A DNA stretch of 64,000 nucleotides. Source: Vreelandella massiliensis (GTDB taxonomy: Bacteria; Pseudomonadota; Gammaproteobacteria; Pseudomonadales; Halomonadaceae). Shown here piece by piece: positions 8,532 to 17,870 of this stretch. Made by a program: the position numbers and the translations under genes. The stretch spans positions 197,578-261,577 of the forward strand of contig NZ_LT699745.1 of the NCBI RefSeq assembly GCF_900155385.1, given 5' to 3'. The number at the start of each line of letters is the position of its first letter. The stretch's first letter is position 1. The notes below the pieces were generated by a model, which saw only the letters and a program-made list of their open reading frames with translations, ran no database searches and was not told where the DNA came from.

Positions 8532-8858
8532 TTAAAACGGCATTTTGAAACCAGGCGGCAGATCGAGCCCCGAGGTGGCTTCTTCCATCTTCTGCTTGGA
8601 GCTGATTTCAACTTTACGCACCGCGTCATTCACTGCCGCCGCGAGCAAGTCTTCTAAAAGCTCTTTGTCTTCCTCCATGACGCTTGCATCGATATCGACA
8701 TCGATCACGTCGTGGCATCCGTTCATGGTCACTTTCACCATGCCGGCACCCGCTTCGCCCAAGACTTCCGCATTGGCAACTTCTTCTTGGGCGCGCTGCA
8801 TTTTTTCTTGCATCTCTTGGGCCTGCTTCATCAGGTTGCCCATTCCACCTTTCATCAT
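8532..8858 (-). CDS. ebfC: YbaB/EbfC family nucleoid-associated protein
   Basis: A 108-residue small DNA-binding protein ([20 protein letters not shown] start, then [15 protein letters not shown]). Members of the family form tweezer-like dimers that bind DNA with little sequence specificity. The N-terminal helix is Met/Gln-rich, as in the family, and the C-terminus ends [11 protein letters not shown]. It sits between dnaX and recR on the same strand. Confidence 0.95.
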   Translation of the reverse strand: MMKGGMGNLMKQAQEMQEKMQRAQEEVANAEVLGEAGAGMVKVTMNGCHDVIDVDIDASVMEEDKELLEDLLAAAVNDAVRKVEISSKQKMEEATSGLDLPPGFKMPF

Positions 8859-8950
8859 GGCAGTGTCTCCATCTGTGACGATCTGAGGTTCAGTGTAAAC
8901 AACAAATTGGAAAATAAGGTTGAGAGAAACCGTCGGGCGCTTGGTGCGCG

Positions 8951-10783
8951 TTAACGAGACGGATGCACCGGTTTAACGCTGGATTCTATCAGCTTTGCCC
9001 CAAACACCTGCTCCAGTTTCTGAATATGCGGGTCACCGCTGAGGGCCTCAACCGCGTGAGCGTGACGCTCCCGGGCTTGCCGCTCTTCGCGCTGATGCGG
9101 TGTCTCCTGCGTGGGATCAAGCTCTTCGACGTGAAATGTCACCTTCCGTTCAATGCCCTGGGCGCTTAATGCCTTGGCGATCCGGGTTTGATGGACCTCG
9201 GCCTGCATCGCGGCCTGGCTGGGCGCCAAGCGTAGCGTCAGCGTGTCGCCGTCATCGCTTTCACACTGGCAGTTGGCCGCCAAGTTGCGTGTTAGCCCGC
9301 CAAGGCCCAACGCATCAAACAGCGCCAACCATTCGGCATGGTTCAAGCGTCCGGGTTCACCTGACTGCGCTGCAGCGGCTGGCTCGGGGGCTTCGCTCTG
9401 CACGCTGAGGGGCGAGGCAGGCGGTGCTTCCGATTCAGGCTCAAATGCTGGCTGAGGCGTTGCGCTTGGCTCAAGCTCGGGCGCTAACGCTGACGCCGGC
9501 TCAGGCAGCGGCTCAGCGTCATCATTGGCCCAGGGCGGCGGCTCGGGTGTGCTCGGTGCTACGCTGGGTGCCGGCGGCTCCGGGTTAGCTGCCGCTGCGG
9601 AATTTGGCACGCCTTGCGGCGAAGGTGTCTCCCGAGAAACCGGCTGCAGCGGCAATGGCGTTTGCGGCGGCTTGGGAACGCCTTGGGGGCGAAACGCCAG
9701 CATCCGCAGTAACGTCATTTCCAACGCGCTGCGCAAATCCGGGGCATGCACCATGTCGCCACGCCCTTGAATGCCGATTTGGTAGTAAAGCTGCACGTCT
9801 TCGGCGGTAAAGCGCGAAGCCAACGCCAGCACTGTATCGCGGTCGCCGTGGCTATTATCCACCGCATCGGGCACCATCTGCGCCACCGCCAAACGGTGCA
9901 AAATCGCGGTGACATCGTCCAGTACGGCGGCAAAATCGGGCCCCTGCTCAGAGAGTTGCGACACCTCACGTAAAAGCCGCGCCACATCGATATCGGCGAG
10001 CGCCTCCACCAGCGCCAGTACGTGGCGATGATCCAGCGTTCCCAGCATGGCCGCTACGTCGCTGTGGCGAACTTCCCCTTGGCCAAAGGCAATGGCCTGA
10101 TCGGTCAGGCTCATGGCGTCGCGCATGGAGCCTTCCGCCGCTTTACCCAATAGCCACAGCGCGCTCTCTTCGTACGCTACGCCCTCCGATGTGAGCACGT
10201 GCTGCAAGTGCTCGACCACGCGCTCTGGCGGCATGTGTTTCAGCGTGAACTGCAAACAGCGCGACAGCACCGTGGGGGGAAGTTTTTGCGGGTCGGTGGT
10301 GGCCAACAGGAACTTGACGTGCGGGGGTGGCTCTTCGAGGGTCTTGAGCAGCGCGTTAAAGCTACTGGTGGAGAGCATGTGTACCTCGTCGATGAGGTAC
10401 ACCTTGTAGCGCCCCTGCGTCGGCGCATACTGTACGTTATCTAACAGTTCGCGGGTGTCTTCGACTTTGGTGCGCGAGGCGGCGTCGACTTCAATCAGGT
10501 CAACAAAACGCCCCTCGTCAATGGCTCGGCAGCTATCGCACTGCCCGCAAGGCGTCGAGGTCACCCCTTCATCGCCACGACCGTTTGCCGTGCAATTCAA
10601 GCATTTGGCAAGTATGCGCGCGAGCGTGGTTTTCCCCACGCCACGCGTACCGGTAAAGAGGTAAGCGTGGTGCAGCCGCCCCTGATCAAGGGCATTGACC
10701 AGCGCGCGCTGCACATGGGTCTGGCCCACAAGCTCGTGAAATGTGCGTGGCCGCCACTTACGGGCCAGAACCTGATAGCTCAT
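8951..10783 (-). CDS. dnaX: DNA polymerase III subunit gamma/tau
   Basis: A 610-residue clamp-loader ATPase. Walker [14 protein letters not shown], zinc-binding cysteines (CLNC, CGQCDSC), Walker B DEVHMLS and the SRC sensor (TVLSRCLQF) lie in the first 220 residues. A long Pro/Ala/Glu-rich linker (about residues 370-480) precedes the tau-specific C-terminal domain. I see no A-AAA-AAG slippery heptamer like the one that makes gamma in E. coli, so this organism may produce gamma differently or only tau. Start ATG at 10783 gives the normal [13 protein letters not shown]-terminus. It heads the dnaX-ybaB-recR set. Confidence 0.97.
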   Translation of the reverse strand: MSYQVLARKWRPRTFHELVGQTHVQRALVNALDQGRLHHAYLFTGTRGVGKTTLARILAKCLNCTANGRGDEGVTSTPCGQCDSCRAIDEGRFVDLIEVDAASRTKVEDTRELLDNVQYAPTQGRYKVYLIDEVHMLSTSSFNALLKTLEEPPPHVKFLLATTDPQKLPPTVLSRCLQFTLKHMPPERVVEHLQHVLTSEGVAYEESALWLLGKAAEGSMRDAMSLTDQAIAFGQGEVRHSDVAAMLGTLDHRHVLALVEALADIDVARLLREVSQLSEQGPDFAAVLDDVTAILHRLAVAQMVPDAVDNSHGDRDTVLALASRFTAEDVQLYYQIGIQGRGDMVHAPDLRSALEMTLLRMLAFRPQGVPKPPQTPLPLQPVSRETPSPQGVPNSAAAANPEPPAPSVAPSTPEPPPWANDDAEPLPEPASALAPELEPSATPQPAFEPESEAPPASPLSVQSEAPEPAAAAQSGEPGRLNHAEWLALFDALGLGGLTRNLAANCQCESDDGDTLTLRLAPSQAAMQAEVHQTRIAKALSAQGIERKVTFHVEELDPTQETPHQREERQARERHAHAVEALSGDPHIQKLEQVFGAKLIESSVKPVHPSR

Positions 10784-10894
10784 GGAGCGAATTTCCTTTG
10801 GCGAGCTGAAGTGCCTATGGCAACGACGTAAAAGCCGCCATTCTAGCGGCTGCGCGTAAGCCCGCCAACCGAAGACGCGAAGGCGTTACGCTAT

Positions 10895-11245
10895 TTACGC
10901 GTTACCGCTGTTTTCGGCGCTGTTCGCCCGCTCACCCGCGGCCTTGACGAGCTTTTCCAGTTCGCCGCTCCCATGCATTTCCATCACGATGTCGCAGCCG
11001 CCAACGAGCTCGCCCTCTACCCACAGCTGCGGGAAGGTCGGCCAGTTAGCCACTTTCGGCAGTTCCGCGCGAATATCGGGATTATCCAGCACGTTGACGA
11101 ACGCAAAGCGCTCACCGCAGCTCATCAGCGCTTGAACGGTTTGCGCGGAAAACCCGCACTGCGGCAGCTGTGGCGTACCTTTCATGTAGATCAAAATCGG
11201 GTTTTCGCTGATCTGCTGCTGAATGTTCTCTACCGTGGTGCTCAT
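10895..11245 (-). CDS. grxD: Monothiol glutaredoxin Grx4
   Basis: A 116-residue monothiol glutaredoxin with the CGFS active site (PQCGFSAQTVQAL) and the family motif FPQLWVEGELVGGCDI. Such proteins bind or deliver [2Fe-2S] clusters, often with BolA partners. The C-terminal tail (AGERANSAENSGNA) is short and probably disordered. It is a single gene, divergent from argF across 173 bases. Confidence 0.95.
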   Translation of the reverse strand: MSTTVENIQQQISENPILIYMKGTPQLPQCGFSAQTVQALMSCGERFAFVNVLDNPDIRAELPKVANWPTFPQLWVEGELVGGCDIVMEMHGSGELEKLVKAAGERANSAENSGNA

Positions 11246-11418
11246 ACCCTCTCCTCGTTTTCTGACGGTTATCTCATTGACAGCCTAATATTTGACTACG
11301 TCCTTAATACTTGACTGCTTTACTGGGCCTTAGCCGTGATGGCCATTCTACCCATGCGGCGCGCGTTGCGCATCCCCCGGTGCCTCGCTAGGATAGAGTT
11401 TTTGAGCGGAGAACGACC

Positions 11419-12336
11419 ATGGCGGCACGCCATTTCCTGACCCTGTTGGACCTAACCCCTGACGAACTGAACTATCTCATTGCGCGCGCCATTACCATCA
11501 AAAGCAACCTAAAAGCGCAAGGGCCCAGCTACACCCCGCTCCCTAACCGCACGCTGGCGATGATTTTTGAAAAATCCTCCACGCGCACCCGGGTATCGTT
11601 TGAAACCGCAATGGCCCACTTTGGTGGCCATGCGCTATTTCTCTCACCGCGCGATACCCAACTCGGCCGCGGCGAGCCGATTGGCGATACCGCTCGCGTA
11701 CTGTCTGAAATGGTTGACGCGGTGATGATTCGCACCTTCTCCCATGCCGGGCTAGAAGCGTTCGCTGCTGCGAGCGACGTGCCCGTTATCAACGCCCTGA
11801 CCGACGATTACCACCCCTGCCAGTTACTTGCCGATGTCATGACTTGGACGGAGCTGCGCGGCAGCGTAAAAGGGCGCACGGCCGTTTGGGTCGGCGATGG
11901 CAACAACATGTGCCAATCGTGGATTAATGCGGCCCGTCAGTTCGATTTCAACCTGCGCATTTGCTGCCCGAAAGGATACGAGCCTAATGCCGAGATCATG
12001 GCCGCCGCCGGCGATCGCGTCACACTGACGCATGATCCACAAGAGGCGGTGAAAGACGTCGACTTAATCACCACCGATGTCTGGGCATCGATGGGGCAGG
12101 AGGAGGAGCAAGCGAAACGCGAGGCCGACTTCGCCGGCCTTCAGGTCACCGAAGCGATGCTCGACCAAGCCAAGGAGGATGTCCTGTTCCTCCACTGCCT
12201 GCCCGCCCACCGCGGCGAAGAGATCAGCGAGACGCTGCTTGACGACCCACGCGCGGTGGTCTGGCAGGAAGCCGGCAACCGCTTGCACGCCCAGAAAGCG
12301 CTGATTGAGTTTTTGCTACTCGGCAAGGTGAGCTAA
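11419..12336 (+). CDS. argF: Ornithine carbamoyltransferase
   Basis: A 305-residue anabolic enzyme making citrulline from ornithine and carbamoyl phosphate for arginine synthesis. Carbamoyl-phosphate site [10 protein letters not shown] at about residue 53; ornithine-site signatures DDYHPCQ and [10 protein letters not shown] with its catalytic Cys near residue 258. Length and motifs fit the anabolic ArgF type. The ATG at 11419 has GGAG shortly upstream. A hairpin terminator follows the stop codon. Confidence 0.96.
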   Translation: MAARHFLTLLDLTPDELNYLIARAITIKSNLKAQGPSYTPLPNRTLAMIFEKSSTRTRVSFETAMAHFGGHALFLSPRDTQLGRGEPIGDTARVLSEMVDAVMIRTFSHAGLEAFAAASDVPVINALTDDYHPCQLLADVMTWTELRGSVKGRTAVWVGDGNNMCQSWINAARQFDFNLRICCPKGYEPNAEIMAAAGDRVTLTHDPQEAVKDVDLITTDVWASMGQEEEQAKREADFAGLQVTEAMLDQAKEDVLFLHCLPAHRGEEISETLLDDPRAVVWQEAGNRLHAQKALIEFLLLGKVS

Positions 12337-12344
12337 CAAAAAAA

Positions 12345-12378
12345 AACCGCCCGATATCGCAAAGGATATCGGGCGGTT
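12345..12378. terminator. Bidirectional hairpin terminator (argF / tRNA-Ala)
   Basis: AACCGCCCGATATC (12345-12358) pairs with GATATCGGGCGGTT (12365-12378) around a 6-base loop. On the minus strand the stem is followed by a run of nine or more T, a strong intrinsic terminator for tRNA-Ala. On the plus strand only TTT follows, so it is weaker for argF. Confidence 0.85.
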
Positions 12379-12386
12379 TGAGAAGA

Positions 12387-12462
12387 TGGTGGAGCCTAGC
12401 GGGATCGAACCGCTGACCTCGACACTGCCAGTGTCGCGCTCTCCCAGCTGAGCTAAGGCCCC
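12387..12462 (-). tRNA. tRNA-Ala (anticodon GGC)
   Basis: A 76-base tRNA with encoded CCA. Acceptor GGGGCCT pairs with AGGCTCC allowing one wobble pair, the D arm contains GCTCAGCTGGGAGAGC, and the T arm contains GGTTCGATCC. The anticodon loop CTGGCAG sits on a CGACA/TGTCG stem, giving anticodon GGC for GCC codons. It has its own promoter (12494-12522) and the terminator at 12345-12378. Confidence 0.95.
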
Positions 12463-12470
12463 TAAAAAGA

Positions 12471-12487
12471 CGCTGCCTTTGGCAGCG
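12471..12487 (-). other. Hairpin plus T-run between tRNA-Ala promoter and tRNA
   Basis: CGCTGCC/GGCAGCG with a 3-base loop. On the minus strand it is followed by TCTTTTTAG directly before the mature tRNA 5' end. Its 5' edge falls at the predicted transcription start. It resembles a small intrinsic terminator placed before a tRNA, or a 5' leader structure removed by RNase P. Confidence 0.5.
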
Positions 12488-12493
12488 GCGAGG

Positions 12494-12522
12494 ATATTAC
12501 GTCGCTACTTGAGCACGGTCAA
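12494..12522 (-). promoter_or_regulatory. Sigma-70 promoter of tRNA-Ala
   Basis: On the minus strand, TTGACC (12522-12517), a 17-base spacer, then TAATAT (12499-12494). The predicted start is near 12487, about 25 bases before the tRNA. Motifs and spacing are good. Confidence 0.7.
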
Positions 12523-12527
12523 GTTTT

Positions 12528-12551
12528 TTAGCACTAACGCCTTAGTGCTAA
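12528..12551. promoter_or_regulatory. Perfect inverted repeat upstream of gacA and the tRNA-Ala promoter
   Basis: TTAGCACTAA (12528-12537) and TTAGTGCTAA (12542-12551) are perfect inverted copies with a 4-base loop. The repeat is immediately upstream of the tRNA-Ala -35 box and about 70 bases before the gacA start. It could be an operator or a leader hairpin; no regulator is recognised. Confidence 0.55.
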
Positions 12552-12619
12552 TTCTCCTTTGCCAAACCCTATGGCACTATTTTAGCGTCTACCGCCGAAG
12601 CCATGTGCAGGAGCCCCCC

Positions 12620-13270
12620 TTGATCAACGTTTTAATCGCCGATGATCATCATCTGGTCAGAACCAGCATTGCTCACCTGCTTAACCAAGAGAGCGACATC
12701 CGCATTGTGGGTGAAGTCAATGATGGCGAAAGCGCGGTCGCCCAATGTCGACGGCTGCGGCCCGACGTGGTGCTAATGGATATTCGTATGCCCGGCATAG
12801 GCGGTTTGGAGGCCACTCGGCGCCTTCACCGCGGCATGGAAGACATTCGCGTGCTGATCTTAACCGCCCACATGGAGGATAACGTCGCGCGGAAAATGCT
12901 AGAGGCCGGCGCAACCGGCTTTTTGAGCAAGGGCGCCGAGCCCGCCGAGATGATCGACGCTATTCGCCAGGTCTTTCATGGCCACCGCTACATTAGCCAG
13001 GAGATCGCCCAGCGCCTTGCTCTGTCCAATGTCACCCACAAAGATAACCCCTTTGCGCCGCTTTCCCATCGCGAACTGCAAATCGCGTTGATGATTGTCA
13101 ACTGCCAGCGCGTCCAGGATATCTCCGACCGACTGCACCTAAGCCCCAAAACGGTCAATACTTACCGCTACCGCCTGTTCGATAAACTCAGGGTGGGGAC
13201 CGACGTGGAGTTAACGCACCTTGCCCTGCGCCACGGGCTGGTGGAGGGCTTTGAAAGCGCCGAAGGGTAA
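12620..13270 (+). CDS. gacA: GacA/UvrY response regulator
   Basis: A 216-residue response regulator: N-terminal receiver with the acidic DD pair (IADDHHLVRTS), the phospho-accepting Asp in VVLMDIRMPG and the conserved Lys in FLSKGA, then a LuxR-type HTH (LSPKTVNTYRYRLFDKLRV). It is the partner of the GacS/BarA kinase and in relatives controls rsm/csr small RNAs. The TTG at 12620 is chosen because AGGAG lies seven bases upstream and the product then begins INVLIADDHHLV, as in GacA. Order gacA-uvrC-pgsA is conserved in gammaproteobacteria and supports orthology. Confidence 0.94.
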   Translation: MINVLIADDHHLVRTSIAHLLNQESDIRIVGEVNDGESAVAQCRRLRPDVVLMDIRMPGIGGLEATRRLHRGMEDIRVLILTAHMEDNVARKMLEAGATGFLSKGAEPAEMIDAIRQVFHGHRYISQEIAQRLALSNVTHKDNPFAPLSHRELQIALMIVNCQRVQDISDRLHLSPKTVNTYRYRLFDKLRVGTDVELTHLALRHGLVEGFESAEG

Positions 13271-13345
13271 TCGCAAAAAGAGCACGCTAAAAACCTGTTA
13301 AACTGCTGACCTAGCACAGACCCCGTCAGCAGAAATGGGCGATAG

Positions 13346-15160
13346 ATGAGCTTTAATCCCAAGCAGTTCTTAACCACGGTAAGCGCCTCTCCGGGCGTAT
13401 ACCGCATGCTCGATGAGAGTGGCAACACGCTTTACGTCGGCAAGGCGAAGCGCCTCAATGCTCGCCTGGCAAGCTACTTTCGTGGCAACTTGAACGCCAA
13501 AACCCAGGCCATGGTCAGCCGCATTGCGGATATTCAACTGACCGTGACCCGCAGTGAAACCGAAGCGCTGCTGCTTGAACAGACACTGATCAAAGAGCTT
13601 CGCCCTCCTTATAACATCCTGCTGCGTGACGATAAGTCTTACCCCTTTATTTTTGTTAGCGACCGCCACCCCTATCCAGCCCTGGAGTACAAACGCGTCC
13701 GCCAGCGGCGCAACGACGGCCGCTACCTAGGACCGTACCCTAGCAGCGGCGCCGTACGGGAAAGCCTGGCGCTTATGCAGAAAATTTTTCGTATCCGCAA
13801 CTGCGAAGACAGTGTGTTTGCTCACCGCTCGCGCCCCTGCCTGCAGTATCAAATCGAGCGCTGCAGCGCTCCCTGCGTGGCGTATATTTCTGAGCCGGAG
13901 TACCGGCGCGACGTCGAGCACGCCGTGATGTGCCTAGAAGGGAAAAGCGAGCACGTTACCCAAGCGCTAACCGACGCCATGGAAGCCGCAAGCCAAGCCC
14001 TCGATTTTGAGGAGGCGGCGCGCCTTCGCGACCAGATTCAGCAGCTGCGCCAGCTACAGCAGCGTCAATTCGTGGATAACGAGCGCGGCGAAGCCGACAT
14101 TTTTGCCCTCGCCCAACGTCCCGGCGGCTTGTCGGTCTCCATCCTGAGCGTTCGCGACGGCCGCATGCTCGGCGCGCGCCACCACACCCCCAAGAATGAC
14201 TTGGATTTTGCCCCCTCGACCCTGCTGACCGAGGTGGTTAGCCAATACTACCTAGGCCAGCCCCACGAAGTACCGGCGGAGGTGATTACGAGTATCGCGC
14301 TCGACGATAGCGAGCTGCTTGCCGATGCGCTTTCCCAGCAGGCGGGCAAGCGCGTTCGCGTGACCCACCAGGTGCGCGGCCACCGCGCCCAGTGGCAACA
14401 GCTGGCCATCACCAATGCCGAGCAACAATTAGCCTCTAAGCTTGCCAGCCATCAGCAGATGAGCGCACGCTTCGAGGCACTACAACAAGCGCTTGGGTTG
14501 GCGCAAATGCCCGAGCGCCTAGAGTGTTTTGATATCAGCCATAGCCATGGCGAGGCCACCGTGGCGTCTTGCGTGGTGTTTGATCAGAACGGTCCGCGCA
14601 AAAGTGACTATCGCCACTTTAAAATTGAGGGCGTCGCTGCCGGTGACGACTATGCGGCGATGGAGCAAGCGCTCACCCGTCGCTTGAAGCGGGTTAAAAG
14701 CGGTGAAACCACGCCACCGGACATACTCATCGTCGACGGCGGCAAAGGGCAGCTGAATATGGCGCGCGACGTGCTTGAGCGCTTAGGGCTTGAAACGATC
14801 ACGCTGCTGGGGGTGGCCAAAGGCACCACGCGCAAAGCAGGGCTGGAAACGCTGTTTCTCTCCACGCCGGAGCAGCCGCTAGCGCTTGATTCAACGTCGC
14901 CCGCCCTGCACTTAATTCAGCATATTCGCGATGAGTCGCACCGCTTTGCCATCGCCGGTCACCGCGCTCAGCGGGACAAAGCGCGGCGCACCTCGACTCT
15001 TCAAGAGATTGAAGGCATTGGCCCCAAGCGGCGACGTGAGTTATTGCGCTTTTTTGGCGGCTTACAGGGCGTGCAAAAAGCCAGTCGGTCGGAGCTCGCC
15101 CGCGTACCAGGCATAAGTGAAGCCTTGGCTAACACGATTTATCAGGCGCTTCACGGATAA
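13346..15160 (+). CDS. uvrC: Excinuclease ABC subunit C
   Basis: A 604-residue nucleotide-excision repair nuclease. The GIY-YIG domain is at the start (PGVYRMLDESGNTLYVGKAK), a UVR motif near residue 210 (ALDFEEAARLRDQI), the RNase H-like second nuclease domain after about 380 (ECFDISHSHGE, DILIVDGGKGQLN), and C-terminal helix-hairpin-helix repeats (EIEGIGPKRRRELL). Full length. It follows gacA and precedes pgsA as in related genomes. Confidence 0.97.
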   Translation: MSFNPKQFLTTVSASPGVYRMLDESGNTLYVGKAKRLNARLASYFRGNLNAKTQAMVSRIADIQLTVTRSETEALLLEQTLIKELRPPYNILLRDDKSYPFIFVSDRHPYPALEYKRVRQRRNDGRYLGPYPSSGAVRESLALMQKIFRIRNCEDSVFAHRSRPCLQYQIERCSAPCVAYISEPEYRRDVEHAVMCLEGKSEHVTQALTDAMEAASQALDFEEAARLRDQIQQLRQLQQRQFVDNERGEADIFALAQRPGGLSVSILSVRDGRMLGARHHTPKNDLDFAPSTLLTEVVSQYYLGQPHEVPAEVITSIALDDSELLADALSQQAGKRVRVTHQVRGHRAQWQQLAITNAEQQLASKLASHQQMSARFEALQQALGLAQMPERLECFDISHSHGEATVASCVVFDQNGPRKSDYRHFKIEGVAAGDDYAAMEQALTRRLKRVKSGETTPPDILIVDGGKGQLNMARDVLERLGLETITLLGVAKGTTRKAGLETLFLSTPEQPLALDSTSPALHLIQHIRDESHRFAIAGHRAQRDKARRTSTLQEIEGIGPKRRRELLRFFGGLQGVQKASRSELARVPGISEALANTIYQALHG

Positions 15161-15253
15161 AGTGGCACCGAGCATGGATGCTGTCGCTTAAGGCGGATAG
15201 AATAGCGCCACAATCGCCCTTCTTTTTGTCTTCGGCAAGGATCGCAGCCTGCG

Positions 15254-15802
15254 ATGAATATACCCAATATCCTCACGCTTATCAGAGTCGCCTTTATTCC
15301 GCTTTTGGTGGTGCTGTTTTACCTGCCTTTTAGCTGGAGTATGCCGCTTGCCGCCGGTCTCTTTGCTCTCGCCTCGATAACCGATTGGCTTGACGGCTAC
15401 CTCGCGCGGCGCTGGAATCAGTCAACCCCGTTTGGCGCTTTTCTCGACCCGGTGGCCGACAAGCTGATGGTAGCTATCGCGCTGGCCTTGCTTATCGAGC
15501 GCTTTGACACCTGGCTACTCACGCTACCGGCGCTGGTTATCATCGGCCGCGAGATCGTGATTTCCGCGCTGCGGGAGTGGATGGCTGAAATGGGCAAGCG
15601 CGGTTCAGTCGCGGTATCCTGGATTGGCAAACTCAAAACCACGCTACAAATGGTGGCCATTTTAATCTTGATCACTTTCCCTCCGGGACACTCGCTCTCG
15701 ATATTGGGCATCACCACCCTCTTTGTCGCTGCCGCGCTCACGCTTTGGTCGATGATTCAATACCTTAAAGCCGCTTGGCCGCATTTGAGCCGTTCCATGT
15801 AG
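15254..15802 (+). CDS. pgsA: CDP-diacylglycerol-glycerol-3-phosphate 3-phosphatidyltransferase
   Basis: A 182-residue inner-membrane enzyme making phosphatidylglycerol phosphate. The CDP-alcohol phosphotransferase signature is intact: DWLDGYLAR followed by [14 protein letters not shown]. It has about five or six hydrophobic segments. The start [12 protein letters not shown] is typical. It is the third gene of the gacA-uvrC-pgsA set, upstream of the tRNA cluster. Confidence 0.96.
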   Translation: MNIPNILTLIRVAFIPLLVVLFYLPFSWSMPLAAGLFALASITDWLDGYLARRWNQSTPFGAFLDPVADKLMVAIALALLIERFDTWLLTLPALVIIGREIVISALREWMAEMGKRGSVAVSWIGKLKTTLQMVAILILITFPPGHSLSILGITTLFVAAALTLWSMIQYLKAAWPHLSRSM

Positions 15803-15829
15803 GGTCGTTATAGCGACGAGATTAAGTCA

Positions 15830-15857
15830 TTGACAAGGCAGGCGTAACGCGTATAAT
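15830..15857 (+). promoter_or_regulatory. Sigma-70 promoter of the tRNA-Gly/Cys/Leu cluster
   Basis: A consensus TTGACA (15830-15835), 16-base spacer and consensus TATAAT (15852-15857), ending 15 bases before tRNA-Gly. This is a near-ideal strong promoter, as expected for stable RNA. Confidence 0.85.
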
Positions 15858-15872
15858 TCGCTCCCAAGTCAA

Positions 15873-15947
15873 GCGGGAATAGCTCAGTGGTAGAGCATCG
15901 CCTTGCCAAGGCGAGGGTCGGGAGTTCGAATCTCCTTTCCCGCTCCA
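15873..15947 (+). tRNA. tRNA-Gly (anticodon GCC)
   Basis: A 75-base tRNA with encoded CCA. Acceptor GCGGGAA pairs with TTCCCGC, and the T arm contains GAGTTCGAATC. The anticodon loop TTGCCAA on TCGCC/GGCGA gives GCC. It is first in a three-tRNA cluster with conserved order behind pgsA. Confidence 0.96.
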
Positions 15948-15957
15948 ATGACCTTGA

Positions 15958-16031
15958 GGCTGGATGGCAGAGTGGTTATGCAGCGGACTGCAACTCCGTG
16001 TACGCCGGTTCGATTCCGACTCCAGCCTCCA
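15958..16031 (+). tRNA. tRNA-Cys (anticodon GCA)
   Basis: A 74-base tRNA with encoded CCA. Acceptor GGCTGGA pairs with TCCAGCC. The anticodon stem-loop around GGACTGCAACTCC reads GCA. The D arm contains GAGTGGTTATGC, as in bacterial tRNA-Cys. It is second in the cluster. Confidence 0.95.
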
Positions 16032-16062
16032 TTTTTTCGTGCATCGACCCTCTCGCTGCACC

Positions 16063-16149
16063 GCCCGGATGGCGAAATTGGTAGACGCAAGAGACTTAAA
16101 ATCTCTCGGGGGCAACCCCGTGCCGGTTCAAGTCCGGCTCCGGGCACCA
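16063..16149 (+). tRNA. tRNA-Leu (anticodon TAA)
   Basis: An 87-base class II tRNA with a long variable arm and encoded CCA. Acceptor GCCCGGA pairs with TCCGGGC. The anticodon loop CTTAAAA on AGAGA/TCTCT gives TAA (UAA). It is third in the cluster, matching the glyW-cysT-leuZ order of enterobacteria. Confidence 0.96.
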
Positions 16150-16286
16150 TGAATACACCCCTCCTGTAGCGCACCCTCTTGTATTACTGCCTCTCGCCAC
16201 CCTTTTGCCTGCGCTGCCTCTTGGGTTTGTTTGCATTGAGACTATGATGTAAACGACCATTCATCGGGCGCAATAGGAGCGGCTAC

Positions 16287-17870
16287 ATGAGCGCGTCTCA
16301 ATCCGACGTTTTAATTATCGGCGGCGGCGTCGCCGGCCTCACCTTGGCGCTGACGCTAGCAGAGCGTTTTCATATTGTGCTCGTTCGTCCCGCTCAAGAT
16401 GACCAGGGCGCCAGCCGTTGGGCGCAAGGGGGCATCGCCGCAGTACTCTCGCCTGACGACAACCTTGAAGCCCATGTTCAAGACACGCTGATCGCCGGCG
16501 ACGGGCTGTGCGATGAACGCGCCGTGCGCTTCACGGTAGAGAACGGCCCAGCGGCGATTGAGTGGCTCATTGAGTGCGGTGTGCCGTTTACCCCCGATAC
16601 GACGCCGGATGCCCGCTATGCCTACCATTTAACCCGCGAAGGCGGGCATAACGCGCGGCGCATTATCCACGCCGATGACGCCACGGGAAAAGCCGTTGTT
16701 GAGACACTTAGCCGCCTGGCATCGGCGCACCGCAATATCACCCAGCGTGACGATATTTCCGTTATTGATCTATTAGCCGATGACCATGGTGCTTGCTGTG
16801 GCGCCCTTGCCATCGACGCTAGCGGCAAGTCCCACTCTCTTTTGGCAAACCACACCGTACTGGCGACCGGCGGCGCCAGTGGTCTCTATCAGCACACCAC
16901 CACCCCCTCTCCAAGCAGCGGCGAAGGCATGACGATGGCCGCTTCACTGGGCGCGACGCTGATGAACCTGGAGTTCCAACAGTTTCATCCGACTTGCCTC
17001 TACGACCCCGATGGCCCGGCATTTCTTATCAGTGAAGCGGTAAGAGGCGAAGGTGGGCACCTGCTAAATGAGGCGGGCGAGCGCTTTATGCCCGCTTTAG
17101 ACAGTCGCGCGGAGCTTGCGCCTAGGGATATTGTCGCACGCGCGATTGACGCGCAAATCCAGCAAGGCTCGCTCGGTCACGTTTGGTTGGATATTCGTCA
17201 TTTAGGTGCCGACGCGATCCGCCATCACTTCCCGACGATTCTCGCGCATTGCGCCTCACGCGGCATGGATATTACTCGCGAGCCCATTCCGGTTGTTCCC
17301 GCGGCACACTATAGCTGCGGCGGCGTCGCCACCGACTTAAGCGGCGCCACCAGCGTGTCTAACCTCTATGCCATTGGAGAAATCGCCTGTACCGGGCTGC
17401 ATGGCGCCAACCGAATGGCCAGCAACTCACTGCTGGAGTGCTTGGTGTTTGCCCGTAGTTGTGCCAAGGCCTTATTAACCGCCTCTTCTGGCACCACATC
17501 GGCACCGTCTAGCCCGGCCATCTCCCATATCGAAGCGGACTTTCCTCTCGATCGCACCGCCTTAAACCAGCTACGCACGACGCTGCGCGCCACCATGAGC
17601 CAACATGTCGCGATTGTGAGACACATCGAGGGATTAGCGGCCGCATCGCATCAGTTGGCCACGCTTGCGTCGCGATTAGTCAGCTTAGATCCCGATATAA
17701 CGCATCCTGAAAGCCGCCGCTTGTGGCATAGCCTGAGACTTGCACGTTTGACGGTCCTGGCCGCGCAACAGCGCCATGAGTCGCGCGGGCTGCACTACTC
17801 TCCCGACTGGCCTTACCACGCCGAAACGCCGCGCCCTTCTCGCTTATCGCTCAGGGATATAGAGCAGTAA
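16287..17870 (+). CDS. nadB: L-aspartate oxidase
   Basis: A 527-residue FAD enzyme that oxidises aspartate to iminoaspartate, the first step of de novo NAD synthesis. The FAD-binding GGGVAGLTLALTLAE lies at the N-terminus. RWAQGGIAAV, HPTCLY, the HTREGGHNARR-like TREGGHNARR stretch and AAHYSCGGV with GLHGANRMASNSLLE are family hallmarks. RBS TAGGAG precedes the ATG. The 3' end overlaps the convergent ygfX-like gene by 27 bases. No rpoE/algU gene is adjacent, unlike many relatives. Confidence 0.96.
   Translation: MSASQSDVLIIGGGVAGLTLALTLAERFHIVLVRPAQDDQGASRWAQGGIAAVLSPDDNLEAHVQDTLIAGDGLCDERAVRFTVENGPAAIEWLIECGVPFTPDTTPDARYAYHLTREGGHNARRIIHADDATGKAVVETLSRLASAHRNITQRDDISVIDLLADDHGACCGALAIDASGKSHSLLANHTVLATGGASGLYQHTTTPSPSSGEGMTMAASLGATLMNLEFQQFHPTCLYDPDGPAFLISEAVRGEGGHLLNEAGERFMPALDSRAELAPRDIVARAIDAQIQQGSLGHVWLDIRHLGADAIRHHFPTILAHCASRGMDITREPIPVVPAAHYSCGGVATDLSGATSVSNLYAIGEIACTGLHGANRMASNSLLECLVFARSCAKALLTASSGTTSAPSSPAISHIEADFPLDRTALNQLRTTLRATMSQHVAIVRHIEGLAAASHQLATLASRLVSLDPDITHPESRRLWHSLRLARLTVLAAQQRHESRGLHYSPDWPYHAETPRPSRLSLRDIEQ

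Noticed and set aside
8951-10783. A programmed frameshift site in dnaX
   Set aside because: I looked for A-AAA-AAG or another slippery heptamer on the coding strand and did not see one; gamma production cannot be predicted here.
10784-10894. 4.5S (SRP) RNA beside dnaX
   Set aside because: In some relatives ffs lies near dnaX, but the conserved GGTCAGGTCCGGAAGGAAGC core was not seen in this gap.
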